Origin: Allocatelliglobosispora scoriae
GTDB lineage: Bacteria > Actinomycetota > Actinomycetes > Mycobacteriales > Micromonosporaceae
DNA length: 64,000 bases
NCBI RefSeq assembly: GCF_014204945.1
Contig: NZ_JACHMN010000002.1
Coordinates: 4,053,001-4,117,000 of the forward strand
Direction of reading: 5' to 3'
Positions 1 through 9,869 of this stretch are shown here, piece by piece. The notes below the pieces were generated by a model. That model did no database searches and was not told the DNA's origin. It was given only the letters and a program-made list of their open reading frames with translations. The first letter of the stretch is position 1. Every line of letters begins with the position of its first letter. The translations under genes were made by a program, and so were the position numbers.

Positions 1-905
1 CGGTAGCTGGCGCGGCGGATCTCGAAGTTGAACCGGTCGATGTCGAACATGCTGCGGTCCGGGTCGTTGCGCAACCGGAAGATCCGCTGCGGCGGCTGGT
101 AGATGTGGGAGTTGTAGAACGACACGACCTGGCCGTTGACCCGGATGTCGGTGCGCAGCGTCTGCGATTGGTAGAACAGCGGCCGCTCGCGCAGGCCCGC
201 CGGGACGGCTTTGAACTCCTCCGGCAGAAATGTGGTCGAGTCCAGCCAGCGGTGCCCCAGCACCGGGAGCCGTGACAGCGTGATGTCGCGCCCGGCGATG
301 ACGATCTCGTAGCCCGGGAACGCCGCGCGCAGCTGCGCCTCCTGGTCGATGGCGAGGGCCTGCGACGCCGTGTCGGCCAGCGTGAAGTCGACGTGGGCGT
401 ACTCCTGGAGCATGTAGACGTCGGCGTCGTGCCGGCGGAGGAAGGCGTAGAAGTCCTCGGTGCTGCGCGGCGCGCCGCCCTCCAGGTCCTGATCCCAGTA
501 CTCGGTGTTCCAGGTGATCAGCTTGATCGCGTCGGTCGGAGCCGCCGGCGGGGAATACCACAGGGTCGCGAAGTTGATCCCGCTGTAGCCGATGCCCAGC
601 ACCAGGGCCACCGCCACCACCGCGCTGAGGCGCCAGCGCACCGGTCGTGCCAGCAGCGCGACGACGAAGAGCGCCACCGGGACCGCCGCGAAGGCCAGCG
701 GCGGCAGCAGGTCGATCGGCCCCCACCAGTAGGCCCGTCCGCTCAGGACGCGATGCGCGGTGACCAGGAGCAGCCAGAAGGTGCATGCGAACACGGCCAG
801 GCGCACGAGCCAGCGCTTCCACCACCGCGGTTTCACGACGGGAGTCGGCTCGACGGCCGCGACGGGCTCGCTGACGATCAACTGGGCAACCGTGGCTTTC
901 CCCAC
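1..905 (-). CDS. Membrane-anchored endonuclease/exonuclease/phosphatase (EEP) family protein, C-terminus cut by window edge
   Basis: The minus frame stays open from a GTG at 905 to base 1, giving about 301 residues without a stop. GAGG lies about 8 nt upstream of the GTG. After a short cytoplasmic stretch come two or three hydrophobic segments (roughly residues 28-45, 58-75 and 82-100). A soluble domain follows with EEP-fold marks: LITWNTEYWD (metal-binding Asn), VYMLQEY (metal-binding Glu) and FYNSHIY. The C-terminal catalytic Asp/His motifs fall outside the window. The family hydrolyses phosphodiester bonds in nucleic acids, sphingolipids or inositol phosphates; substrate cannot be told here. 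It is divergent from the sugar/lipid genes starting at 1167, so an envelope role is only a guess. Confidence 0.75.
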   Translation of the reverse strand, partial: MGKATVAQLIVSEPVAAVEPTPVVKPRWWKRWLVRLAVFACTFWLLLVTAHRVLSGRAYWWGPIDLLPPLAFAAVPVALFVVALLARPVRWRLSAVVAVALVLGIGYSGINFATLWYSPPAAPTDAIKLITWNTEYWDQDLEGGAPRSTEDFYAFLRRHDADVYMLQEYAHVDFTLADTASQALAIDQEAQLRAAFPGYEIVIAGRDITLSRLPVLGHRWLDSTTFLPEEFKAVPAGLRERPLFYQSQTLRTDIRVNGQVVSFYNSHIYQPPQRIFRLRNDPDRSMFDIDRFNFEIRRASY

Positions 906-1110
906 AACGGCACACCTCAATTCCCCGTATTGCTTTTGATCAACGACCGCCAATAGTGATCGGCTTGAAAAGTGTTCCACCGCGGTCTTGGCGGATTCTT
1001 GGTGCGATCACCAAGAGGTCGGCAATCGATGATCGGTAGGGTCCTATGTGTCGAACATTGGATCTTATCCGGGAGCCGATGTCCGCCGACGGCGCAATGT
1101 CCATTCGAAA

Positions 1111-1130
1111 GACAGCCGCATTCGGCTGTC
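1111..1130 (+). other. Short hairpin upstream of the epimerase gene
   Basis: GACAGCCG and CGGCTGTC flank a CATT loop, giving a perfect 8-bp stem. It lies 36 nt before the ATG at 1167, in the 261-nt gap between divergent genes. There is no T-run, so an intrinsic terminator is unlikely. It could be a 5'-UTR structure or operator. I see no clear promoter in the rest of the gap. Confidence 0.3.
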
Positions 1131-1166
1131 GGCAGCAGCGTAGGGCGCCATGAATGGGAGGGCAAT

Positions 1167-2198
1167 ATGCACATCGTCGTTACCGGCGCGGCCGGCATGC
1201 TCGGCACAGCCCTGCTGACCCGGCCCTGGCCGGGCGTGACCTGGACCGGCATCGACGTGCGACCGCTCACCGCCCAGGCACACGCGCGGGCCCGGTTCAT
1301 CGAGGCCGACGTCCGCGACACCGACACCATGACCACCGCCTTCGACACCGCCGACGTGGTCATCCACTCGGCCGCCGCGCTGCCCAGCCACCGCTCCGCC
1401 GAGATCCGGTCCGTCGATGTCGACGGCACGAGGTCGGTGGTGACGGCCGCGCAGCGTGCCGGTGTCGGGCGGCTCGTGCACATCTCCTCCACGGCCGTCT
1501 ACGGGCTGCCGCGCCTGTGTCCCACCACCGAGGACTACCCGTGCGAGCCGGTCGACGCCTATTCGGCGGCGAAGCTCGCCGCGGAGTCCGCCGTCCTGCT
1601 CGGCCGCGGACAGGGCCTGTGCGCACCGATCCTGCGGCCCAAGACGTTCCTGGGCCGCGAGCGCCTCGGGCTGTTCGCGATGCTGTTCGAGTGGGCCGAC
1701 GAGGGCCGGCACTTCCCGCTGCTCGGCGGCGGTCGCGTGGCCACGCAGATGCTCGACGTCGAGGATCTGTGCGACGCCGTCCAGCTCGCCTGCGAGCAGC
1801 CCGACTACATCGTGAACGACACCTTCAACATCGGCGCCCGCGAGTTCGGGACGCTCCGCGAGGACTTCCAAGCCGTCCTCGACGCGGCAGGCCATGGCAA
1901 GCGGATCGTCACCGTGCCGGTTGGGCCTGCCGTCGCGGCACTGCGTGTGCTGGCCGCCCTGCGGCTGTCGCCGGTCTACCGGCGGCTGGTGCACAAGCTG
2001 ACCCGCGACTCGTACGTCTCGATCGACAAGGCGTGTGACCGGCTCGGCTTCAACCCTCAATTCAGCAACAAGCAGGCGCTGCTCAAGACGTATGACTGGT
2101 GGCACGAAACCGCCGGCGCGGCACGGCGCAGCACCGGGCGTACCCATCGCGACCCCTGGAAGCAGGGCGCACTCCGGCTCGCCAAGGCGCTGTTCTGA
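1167..2198 (+). CDS. NAD-dependent epimerase/dehydratase (extended SDR), 343 aa
   Basis: Extended short-chain dehydrogenase acting on nucleotide sugars. Residues 6-13 are TGAAGMLG, the Rossmann dinucleotide-binding glycine motif. The catalytic pair is Y132 and K136 in AYSAAK, with SSTAVYG at 108-114. ATG 1167 is chosen over an in-frame start at 972 because GGGAGG precedes it at the right distance and the Rossmann strand begins at residue 2. The next gene starts 30 nt downstream, so this is probably the first gene of an operon with the UbiA-family transferase and the glycosyltransferase. Together they suggest synthesis or modification of a lipid-linked envelope sugar (inference). The exact sugar substrate cannot be assigned. 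Confidence 0.85.
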   Translation: MHIVVTGAAGMLGTALLTRPWPGVTWTGIDVRPLTAQAHARARFIEADVRDTDTMTTAFDTADVVIHSAAALPSHRSAEIRSVDVDGTRSVVTAAQRAGVGRLVHISSTAVYGLPRLCPTTEDYPCEPVDAYSAAKLAAESAVLLGRGQGLCAPILRPKTFLGRERLGLFAMLFEWADEGRHFPLLGGGRVATQMLDVEDLCDAVQLACEQPDYIVNDTFNIGAREFGTLREDFQAVLDAAGHGKRIVTVPVGPAVAALRVLAALRLSPVYRRLVHKLTRDSYVSIDKACDRLGFNPQFSNKQALLKTYDWWHETAGAARRSTGRTHRDPWKQGALRLAKALF

Positions 2199-2228
2199 CC
2201 GCACGTCGCTGGTAAGGAGAGGCTCCTC

Positions 2229-3206
2229 ATGGATCAAGCCTTGAACAGACAGGCTGCCGTCATCTACGCATCACCGGACGCCGTCACCGTCGACAGCCCG
2301 ACCGTCACCCGCGAGACACGACCCCTTCACCAGATCAGCGCCCACGTGGCGCTGCTCCGCCCCCGCCACTGGATCAAAGGCAGCCTGGTGCTGGTGGCGC
2401 CGCTGATCACCGCACCGGTCGCGTCGCTGTCGCACATCGCCACGATCGGGCTGACCCTGCTGAGCTTCCTCATCGCGGCCTCCACGGTGTATGTGGTCAA
2501 CGATCTGCGCGACCGCGAGTCCGACCGGCTGCATCCGGTCAAGCGGCTGCGTCCGCTGGCCAGCGGACGGGTCAGCGTGCCCGCTGCGGTCGCCGTCCTG
2601 GTCGTCCTGCTGGTCGTGACGCTGGCGCTGCTCGTCACCGTGCCACCGCTGGTGGCGGCGATCATCGGCGTCTACCTGGTGATGAACCTCTGGTACAGCC
2701 TCTCGCTCAAACATCAGCCCCTGGTCGACGTGTCCGTCGTGGCCGGCGGTTTCGTCCTGCGGGTCCTCGCCGGGACCATCGCCGCCGGGCTGGACGTGCA
2801 GCCGATCCTGCTGATCTGCGTCTACTGCGCATGCGTCGCCCTGTCTCTGGGCAAGCGCCGCCACGAGTTGGCGGGCCTGGCCGCCGACGAGACGGCTGCT
2901 CGGCACCGGCCGGTGCTGGCGGCCTACTCCGTGCAGTTCCTCGACCACGTCGTCGTCGTCAATCTCGTCGCCGCCCTCGTCTGCTACGTGGCCTCGATGT
3001 CGCAGCTGCAAGCCCCCTACGGAGCGGCCGCCGCCGGGCTGACATTCCCCTTCGCCGCCTTCACCGTCTACCGCTACCTGCAGATGCTCATGGTGGAGCG
3101 GTCCGGCGGCGACCCCGTCGAGGATCTGATCCGCGATCGCTCCATGCAGGTCAACCTCGGCCTGTGGGCGGCGATCCTCATGCCGATCCTGATCCTGAGC
3201 TCGTAG
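2229..3206 (+). CDS. UbiA-family prenyltransferase, decaprenyl-phosphate phosphoribosyltransferase-like, 325 aa
   Basis: Polytopic integral membrane protein of the UbiA superfamily. After about 40 hydrophilic residues comes RPRHWIKGSL (44-53), typical of the phosphoribosyl branch (Rv3806c type). The Asp-rich motif NDLRDRESD is at 91-99 and a second cytoplasmic motif, LGKRRHEL, follows later. About eight or nine hydrophobic segments are visible. In mycobacteria this branch moves phosphoribose from PRPP to decaprenyl phosphate, the entry to arabinan donors. The downstream DprE1/DprE2 epimerases are not in the window, so the product may be another polyprenyl-phosphate sugar. AAGGAGAGG precedes the ATG. 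It is flanked by an epimerase and a GT4 gene in the same orientation. Confidence 0.82.
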   Translation: MDQALNRQAAVIYASPDAVTVDSPTVTRETRPLHQISAHVALLRPRHWIKGSLVLVAPLITAPVASLSHIATIGLTLLSFLIAASTVYVVNDLRDRESDRLHPVKRLRPLASGRVSVPAAVAVLVVLLVVTLALLVTVPPLVAAIIGVYLVMNLWYSLSLKHQPLVDVSVVAGGFVLRVLAGTIAAGLDVQPILLICVYCACVALSLGKRRHELAGLAADETAARHRPVLAAYSVQFLDHVVVVNLVAALVCYVASMSQLQAPYGAAAAGLTFPFAAFTVYRYLQMLMVERSGGDPVEDLIRDRSMQVNLGLWAAILMPILILSS

Positions 3207-3229
3207 AAACCGCCCGTGGAGGGACCTTC

Positions 3230-4381
3230 GTGAGCATGCCGGAAGCCCGCGACTACGACGTCTGCGTCGCGGTCAACTACTACACCCCCTATGTCAGCGG
3301 GCTGACCGAGGTCGCTCGGACCGTCGCCGAAGGCCTCGCCGATCGGGGCTGGCGGGTGGCCGTCGTGGCTGCCCGGCACGACCCCGCGCTGCCGCTGCGC
3401 GAACAGATCCGCGGCGTCGACGTGTACCGCTGCCCCGTCGTCGCCTCGATCAGCCGAGGACTGGTCAGCCCGTCGTTCGCCGCCACCGTGCGCCGTGTGG
3501 CCCGCCGCTCGCGGGTGCTCAACCTGCACCTGCCGATGCTCGAGGCGGGACTGATCACCGCCCGGCGGCTGCCGACACCGGTCGTGTCCACCTATCACAT
3601 TGACCTGTGGCTGCCGCCCAGCCTCGTCACCCGGGCTGCGATGGCCGCAGTGAAGATCTCCTCCAGGATGGCCCTCCGGCGGTCGGCAGCCGTGGTCGTC
3701 AACAGCGACGACCAGGCCGAGCACTCGCAACTGTGGCCCGTGCTGCGCCAAGCACGGCGCTCGGCGATCTCGGCGCCCTGTGTGGACCGCCGCGGCGGTG
3801 AGCCGGCCTACCGGCAGAGCTCCGGGCCGCACATCGGCTTCCTCGGGCGCATCGTGCCCGACAAAGGCCTGGAGTACCTCATCGCCGCCTTCGCCGGGAT
3901 CACCGACCCGCAAGCGCGCCTGCTCGTGGGCGGCGACTACCTCACCGTCGCGGGCGGCAGCGTGATCGACCAGGTCCGCCAGGCCGCGCAGCGCGACCCC
4001 CGGATCCAGATCCTGGGTCTGCTACGCGGCCGGCAGATCGACGACTTCTACGCCTCGATCGACGCGTTCGCGCTGCCGTCGATCGCCGAATCGTTCGGCA
4101 TCGTGCAGGTCGAGGCGATGATGTGCGGCATCCCCTCGGTCACCACCGACCTGCCGGGCGGCCGCTACCCGGTGCTCGCCACCGGCATGGGCGCCATCGT
4201 GCAGCCACGTGATCCGGTCGGGTTGCGCGACGCGCTGCTCGACGTGCTCGGCTGGGACGACGTCACCCGCGCGCACGGGGCCAAGACGGCGAGGGAGCTG
4301 TTCGGCGCCGAGGGCTGCCTCGACCGATACGCAGCGGTCTTCCTCGAACAGTCGGAGGCCGCCGCGACAGCGCGCGGATGA
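3230..4381 (+). CDS. Glycosyltransferase family 4 protein, 383 aa
   Basis: GT-B fold retaining glycosyltransferase. The N-terminal half starts with YDVCVAVNYYTPYVSGLTEV, the acceptor-side Rossmann with the usual glycine. The C-terminal half has GFLGRIVPDKGLEYLIAAF and the donor-binding segment PSIAESFGIVQVEAMMCGIP, which holds the EX7E motif of GT4 enzymes. The chosen GTG at 3230 has GGAGGGA 7-13 nt upstream; the next in-frame ATG is at 3236. The gene starts 23 nt after the UbiA-family gene, so cotranscription is likely. It probably adds a sugar to a lipid carrier or cell-wall glycan (inference). The stop lies only 7 nt from the convergent CGNR gene. Confidence 0.85.
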   Translation: MSMPEARDYDVCVAVNYYTPYVSGLTEVARTVAEGLADRGWRVAVVAARHDPALPLREQIRGVDVYRCPVVASISRGLVSPSFAATVRRVARRSRVLNLHLPMLEAGLITARRLPTPVVSTYHIDLWLPPSLVTRAAMAAVKISSRMALRRSAAVVVNSDDQAEHSQLWPVLRQARRSAISAPCVDRRGGEPAYRQSSGPHIGFLGRIVPDKGLEYLIAAFAGITDPQARLLVGGDYLTVAGGSVIDQVRQAAQRDPRIQILGLLRGRQIDDFYASIDAFALPSIAESFGIVQVEAMMCGIPSVTTDLPGGRYPVLATGMGAIVQPRDPVGLRDALLDVLGWDDVTRAHGAKTARELFGAEGCLDRYAAVFLEQSEAAATARG

Positions 4382-4388
4382 CGATCGA

Positions 4389-4946
4389 TCAGCCGACGGG
4401 TGCCAGCTGCGTGAGCGTCTCGTCGACCGCCGCGCGCTTGCGGGCGCGGTGCGCCGCCACGTGCGACCGGGTGGCGCACCGCTCGGAGCAGAAGCGCCGG
4501 CAGTTGTTGGAAGACGTGTCGAGGTAGACGTTGCCGCAGCGTTCGTCGGCACAGACGCCGAAGCGGGCGCTGCCGTATTCGCAGAGCCAGACGGCGAGGC
4601 CCCAGGCCGCACCGGCGAGGTACTCCGCGCTGACCGAGGCGCCCCGGCTGGTCACGTGCATGTGCCAGTCGCCGGAGTCGTGCCCGGAGATCCGTGGCTG
4701 GATGGGGTAGGTCTCCAGCAGGATGTTGAGCTCGGCGACCGCCTCGGCGTCCCGTCCGGCCGCGCCGGACTCGAAGACGTCCCGGAGCCGCTTCTGGGCG
4801 CGTCGGAAAACGGCCACGTCCCGCTCCACCGCCTCCTCGCGCATCCAGCTGCGCTCATCGATGAAGACGGCGCGCAGGTCGTCCAGGTGCTCCAAGGGAG
4901 CGTTGACAAGGTCAACGGCGGTCTTGGCGTACGCGTCGAAGTCCAC
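4389..4946 (-). CDS. CGNR zinc-finger protein (ABATE domain), probable transcriptional regulator, 185 aa
   Basis: The N-terminal ~125 residues fit the ABATE/DUF1470 stress-response domain. The C-terminal ~45 residues are a CGNR zinc finger: CADERCGNVYLD, then RRFCSERCATRSHVAAHRAR, giving a CxxxC...CxxxC set and a basic tail. Family members are treated as DNA-binding regulators. The start is GTG 4946 with no Shine-Dalgarno. TACCTT (minus strand, 4958-4953) lies 6 nt before it, the leaderless pattern. It is divergent from proline dehydrogenase across 102 nt, so it may control that gene (inference). Confidence 0.85.
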   Translation of the reverse strand: MDFDAYAKTAVDLVNAPLEHLDDLRAVFIDERSWMREEAVERDVAVFRRAQKRLRDVFESGAAGRDAEAVAELNILLETYPIQPRISGHDSGDWHMHVTSRGASVSAEYLAGAAWGLAVWLCEYGSARFGVCADERCGNVYLDTSSNNCRRFCSERCATRSHVAAHRARKRAAVDETLTQLAPVG

Positions 4947-5048
4947 CCGATAAAGGTAGACGAATCGTCGCGTTCTTACACCTCCAGCGTGGGCCTAATC
5001 CGGATAGCTCGGCACATCGACCAACTGAGCGAGCGTTAGGCTGGGGTC

Positions 5049-5969
5049 ATGCTCCGTTCGGTGATCCTCGCAGCGTCGCGATCCGCCAAGGTAGAGAGGG
5101 CTGTCGGCTCCGCGCCGATCAGCCGGGACGTCGTCCGGCGGTTCGTCGCCGGCACCACGACCGATGATGCCCTCAGGGCAACCAGGGAACTCCTCGACGA
5201 CGGTCTCACCGTCACGCTGGACCATCTCGGTGAGGACACTCTCAACGAGGATCAGGCCAACGCCACCCGTGACGAATACCTCAATCTTCTCGCCGCCCTC
5301 GGCGAGCAGGGCCTCAGCCACGGCGCCGAGGTGAGCCTCAAGCTCTCCGCGCTCGGCCAGGCCTTCGACGAGGAGCGGGCCGAGTCCAACGCCCGCGCCA
5401 TCTGCGCCGCGGCGGCCGCGGTCGGCACGACGGTGACCCTCGACATGGAGGACCACACCACCACCGACTCGACGCTGGCGATCCTGGCCCGGCTGCGCAA
5501 GGACTACCCGACCACGGGTGCCGTGCTCCAGGCCTACCTGCGCCGCACCGAGCAGGACTGCCGGGAGCTCGCGGGCAGCGGATCCCGGGTCCGCCTCTGC
5601 AAGGGCGCCTACAAGGAGCCGGAGCACGTCGCGTTCCAGGCGGCCCTGGATGTGGACAAGTCATACGTCCGCTGCATGAACGTGCTGATGGCGGGCGAGG
5701 GCTACCCGATGCTCGCGACGCACGACCCCCGGCTCATCGCGATCGGTGAGGACCGGGCGCGCTGGTTCGACCGGTCGCCCGACGAGTTCGAGTTCCAGAT
5801 GCTCTACGGCGTGCGCCCGGAGGAGCAGCGGCGGCTCGCGGCGGCGGGTTACACCGTGCGGGTCTATGTGCCCTACGGCACGCAGTGGTACGGCTACCTC
5901 ATGCGTCGTCTCGCCGAGCGCCCCGCCAACATGATGTTCTTCGCCAGGGCACTGACCTCGAAGAAGTAG
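5049..5969 (+). CDS. Proline dehydrogenase (monofunctional, FAD), 306 aa
   Basis: Oxidises L-proline to 1-pyrroline-5-carboxylate with FAD and passes electrons to the respiratory chain. Length and motifs fit the short monofunctional PRODH family: LDHLGEDT early, RLCKGAYKEPE in the barrel, and the C-terminal VPYGTQWYGYLMRRLAERP, whose RRxxERP segment binds proline carboxylate. No P5C dehydrogenase domain is fused and none lies nearby. The ATG at 5049 lacks a Shine-Dalgarno, and TAGGCT at 5037-5042 lies 6 nt upstream, as for leaderless mRNAs. It is divergent from the CGNR regulator. Confidence 0.9.
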   Translation: MLRSVILAASRSAKVERAVGSAPISRDVVRRFVAGTTTDDALRATRELLDDGLTVTLDHLGEDTLNEDQANATRDEYLNLLAALGEQGLSHGAEVSLKLSALGQAFDEERAESNARAICAAAAAVGTTVTLDMEDHTTTDSTLAILARLRKDYPTTGAVLQAYLRRTEQDCRELAGSGSRVRLCKGAYKEPEHVAFQAALDVDKSYVRCMNVLMAGEGYPMLATHDPRLIAIGEDRARWFDRSPDEFEFQMLYGVRPEEQRRLAAAGYTVRVYVPYGTQWYGYLMRRLAERPANMMFFARALTSKK

Positions 5970-6028
5970 CCCATTTTGGGACGAACGGGGGAGCTGGGGC
6001 CCGCCCGAATCGCGTAGCCTCGTCGCCT

Positions 6029-7804
6029 GTGCACACAGGGGACGAATATGGCTCGCCGGACCGTACCGAGACTGATCCATCGGTAACTCCGCATCAGCGG
6101 CCCCCGGTGGATCCGCCGGCGTACCCGGCCTATGCCCAGCCCTTCCCCGGTGCGCTGCCGCCGCCGACCGAGAACCCGCCGCCGGCGGCATCACCGGTAC
6201 CGCCCTACGGCGCTCCGGTGTCGCCCTATGCACCGCCCCAGCAGCCGACCGCGCCGACGTGGCAGCCCGGTGCGCCCCAGGGCTATCCGCCGGTCCAGCC
6301 GGGCCATCAGGGGCAGCCCGGTTACCCGGCCCGGCCCGGCTACCCGCCGCAGCCGGTGTATCCGCCGCAGCCCGGCTACCCGCCGCAGCCCGGCTACCAG
6401 GGCCCGCCGACGTATCCGGGTCCGCCGACCTACGCGGGGGTTCCGCAGCAGTTCGGGGGTACGCCGTACCCGTACCCGCCGCCCCTGCCCCCGCAGCCGC
6501 CGCGCAGCCGCTGGAAGTTCTGGCTCTTCTCGGCGCTCGCCGCCGTGCTCGTGCTCTGCGTGCTGCCCGCCGCCGGTGCGATCGGCTTCTACTACTACAA
6601 CGAGAGCACGAACCTCGACACCGGCAGCCCCCGGGCGTCGGCGACGAAGGGTTCGGCGCGCAGGCCGGTCGCGGGTGATCGCTGGGACGTCTACCGCGAC
6701 TGGATGGTGGATCGGGTCAACGAGGCGCTCGCCGTCCGCGACAAGGCCCTGGTGCAGCACGACCAGGCCGCCTATCTCGCCTCCGGTGACGCGGCCAAGC
6801 CGCAGGCGATCGCCGTCCTCAAGCGGCAGTTCGCCTCGCTGCAGCAGCTGAAGGTCGCCTCGTGGCGCAGCGAGGTGAAGGGCCTGCCGATCAAGGAGTC
6901 CGGTGAGGGCTTCGACGCGGTCTGGAAGATGGATGTCGTCTCGCACCCCTGCTTCGGCACCGCGGTCTGCGAGGAGTCGGTGTCGACGCGGACGGAGCTG
7001 TGGCGCCTCGTCGCCGACAAGCCCCGGGTCCAGGAAATCAAGATCAGCGGCAAGGACCAGCTCGGCCCTCGCCCGTGGGAGGTCGCCGACCTGCAGGCCG
7101 TCGCGGGGGAGCGGACGATCGTGGCGACCACCCCGACCTACGCGAAGAACCTGGCCCAGCTCGCCGTCGACGCGGAGAAGGCGGCGAAGGTCTCCGACCG
7201 CCTCGCCTTCGGCAAGCCCCCGAGCCGCTACGTGATCTTCTACGCCAGCCCGTCCGAGTGGAACTCCTGGTACTCCTGGGCTCCGCCGACCTGGGCCGCC
7301 GGTGTCTCGATCTCCACCGGTGACCTGCGGACGGAGATCGTGCTCAACGCCGCCGTCGTCAGCAAGTCGCTGATCGACAACACGTTGCGCCACGAGATGA
7401 CCCACGCCAGCACCGTGCCCGGCCGATCGGGCGACGTGAAGTTCTGGTGGCTCGAGGAGGGCATCGCCGAGTACGCCGAGATGGACGGCTCCCCGGTCCG
7501 CCTCTACGGCGAGCTCTACTACGTGCGCAAGTACGTCGGCGCGAGCAAGTGGGACGGCAAGGTCGCCGTGAAGGCACCCCGCGACAGCGACCCGGACGCC
7601 GATGTGGGCGCGAAGTACGGCATCAGCTTCCTCGCCGTCCGGCAGCTCGCCGAGCGTTACGGCGAGGCGAAGATGCTGCAGTTCTACACCTCGGTCGTGC
7701 ACGACGGCGCCTCGGAGACGGCCGCTTCGCAGGAGGCCTTCGGCAAGTCGTGGTCCATTGTGGAGGGGGACCTCGTCTCCTACATCCGTTCCACAGTGAG
7801 ATAA
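6029..7804 (+). CDS. Membrane-anchored gluzincin-type zinc metallopeptidase with Pro/Tyr/Gln-rich N-terminus, 591 aa
   Basis: Residues ~10-155 are low-complexity, rich in Pro, Tyr, Gln and Gly with degenerate YPPQPG repeats. One transmembrane helix follows at ~163-190, then a large extracytoplasmic domain. That domain carries the zinc motif HEMTH (H455, E456, H459) and LEEGIAEY, where E477 is spaced as the third zinc ligand of MA-clan gluzincins. GTG 6029 is preferred over an in-frame start at 5885 that would overlap proline dehydrogenase. TAGCCT at 6015-6020 lies 8 nt before it, fitting leaderless translation. Substrate unknown. It precedes a MacAB-like exporter by 53 nt, but linkage is unproven. 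Confidence 0.75.
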   Translation: MHTGDEYGSPDRTETDPSVTPHQRPPVDPPAYPAYAQPFPGALPPPTENPPPAASPVPPYGAPVSPYAPPQQPTAPTWQPGAPQGYPPVQPGHQGQPGYPARPGYPPQPVYPPQPGYPPQPGYQGPPTYPGPPTYAGVPQQFGGTPYPYPPPLPPQPPRSRWKFWLFSALAAVLVLCVLPAAGAIGFYYYNESTNLDTGSPRASATKGSARRPVAGDRWDVYRDWMVDRVNEALAVRDKALVQHDQAAYLASGDAAKPQAIAVLKRQFASLQQLKVASWRSEVKGLPIKESGEGFDAVWKMDVVSHPCFGTAVCEESVSTRTELWRLVADKPRVQEIKISGKDQLGPRPWEVADLQAVAGERTIVATTPTYAKNLAQLAVDAEKAAKVSDRLAFGKPPSRYVIFYASPSEWNSWYSWAPPTWAAGVSISTGDLRTEIVLNAAVVSKSLIDNTLRHEMTHASTVPGRSGDVKFWWLEEGIAEYAEMDGSPVRLYGELYYVRKYVGASKWDGKVAVKAPRDSDPDADVGAKYGISFLAVRQLAERYGEAKMLQFYTSVVHDGASETAASQEAFGKSWSIVEGDLVSYIRSTVR

Positions 7805-7857
7805 CTAACAGCAATATCGACGACAGTCCCACTCCCTGGGCAGGGCAATAATGCAGT

Positions 7858-9182
7858 GTGCGCCGACCCCTCGTGTTGCTCACCGCATTCGTCTTCCTCA
7901 CCGCCGCCTCCTGTGATGCGGAGGCGACCGGAATCGTCGTCGCCGATGTCACGCGTACCACCGTGACGGAGGTGGTGGACGCGCCCGCGGCGGTGGCCGC
8001 GCGTGCCGCGGCGACGATGACCGCGGCCGCCGACGGCACGCTGGCGAAGCTGCTGGTGGCGCCCGGCGCACAGGTCAAGAAGGGCCAGGTGCTGGCGGTC
8101 GTCGACTCGCCGTCGGCGCAGGCCCGGCTGGCGCAGGCGAAGCAGGCGCTCGCCGCCGCGAAGCGCTCGGGCGGTGGCGGGGTGAGCCTCAACCTCGGCG
8201 GTGCCACCGGCCGACTCGATGACGCCGCCGCGGACGCCTTCGCGCACGCGCGGGCCGCCGCCGGGCACATCGCGGATCCGGCGCTGAGAGCCGCGCTGCT
8301 GGCCCAGATCGCCGCGGCCGAGCAGAACTACCGGGCGGCGGCGAAGGCGGTCGCATCCGCCGTCAACGGCGTCGGCAAGGGCCTGTCGTCACTGGGTTCG
8401 GCGATGAGCGCGCTCGGCGCGGCACAGAAGCTCCAGGCGCAGCAGGCCTACGACCTCGCCAAGTCGACTGTGGACGCATTGACGCTGCGGGCGCCGATCC
8501 CCGGAGTGGTGCAGCTCGGCGGCGTCTCGGCAGCGCCGAGCGGTTCGAGCCTGACCGATCTGCTGGGCGGCCTCGCCGGTGGCGCGGTGCCGTCGGCGGG
8601 TGGTGCGCAGGGTTCGACTCCGGCGGGTGTCGAGCAGTCGGTTCCGGTGGGCGGCCTCGTCACGGCCGGTGCGGCGATCCTCACCGTCGTCGACGTGAGC
8701 GCGCTGAGCCTCGTGGCGGAGGTGGACGAGACCGACATCCTGCTGGTGAAGGCGGGGATAGCCGCCGAGGCGGAGCTCGACGCGGCGACCGGGGCGGTCT
8801 ACGCCGCGACGGTGCAGTCGATCGATGTGCTGCCGACCGCCAACAGCCGGGGTGCCGTCGCCTACCGGGTGCGGCTGTCGCTGGGGGAGGGCAAGTTCGC
8901 CGACGGGTCGGTGGCGCCGACCCCGCGGCCGGGGATGAGCGCGGTGGCCCACCTGAAGGTCCGGGAGGCGCCGGACACCGTGGCGATCCCGTCGTCGGCG
9001 ATCTTCAGTGCCGACGGTCGGGACGCGGTGTGGCTGGTCGACCCGGACGGCAGGGCGGCCCGGCGCGACATCCGCCTCGGCGTCGCCGGGACGCAGTCGG
9101 TGCAGGTCCTCGACGGGCTGAAGTCCGGCGACCGGATCGTCGTCAAGGGCGTCGACAAGGTCCACGCCGGGGACGCGCTGCC

Positions 9183-9186
<4 letters not shown>
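7858..9186 (+). CDS. HlyD/MacA-type periplasmic adaptor lipoprotein, 442 aa
   Basis: Membrane-fusion adaptor of a MacAB-like ABC exporter. The N-terminus is a lipoprotein signal ending in a TAASC lipobox, so it should be lipid-anchored on the outer face. A lipoyl/barrel-sandwich half follows (ADGTLAKLLVAPGAQVKKGQ), then an alanine-rich helical hairpin (~80-210), the second lipoyl half (LRAPIPGVVQLGG), a Gly/Ser-rich loop, and beta-barrel segments to the end. AATAAT at 7847-7852 lies 5 nt before the GTG and no Shine-Dalgarno is seen. It overlaps the ATPase gene by GTGA, so adaptor, ATPase and permease are coupled. Confidence 0.85.

Positions 9187-9865
<679 letters not shown>

Positions 9866-9869
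<4 letters not shown>

Noticed and set aside
2831-3229. Long N-terminal extension of the GT4 glycosyltransferase
   Set aside because: It is the shadow of the UbiA-family gene in another frame. GTG 3230 has a good Shine-Dalgarno.
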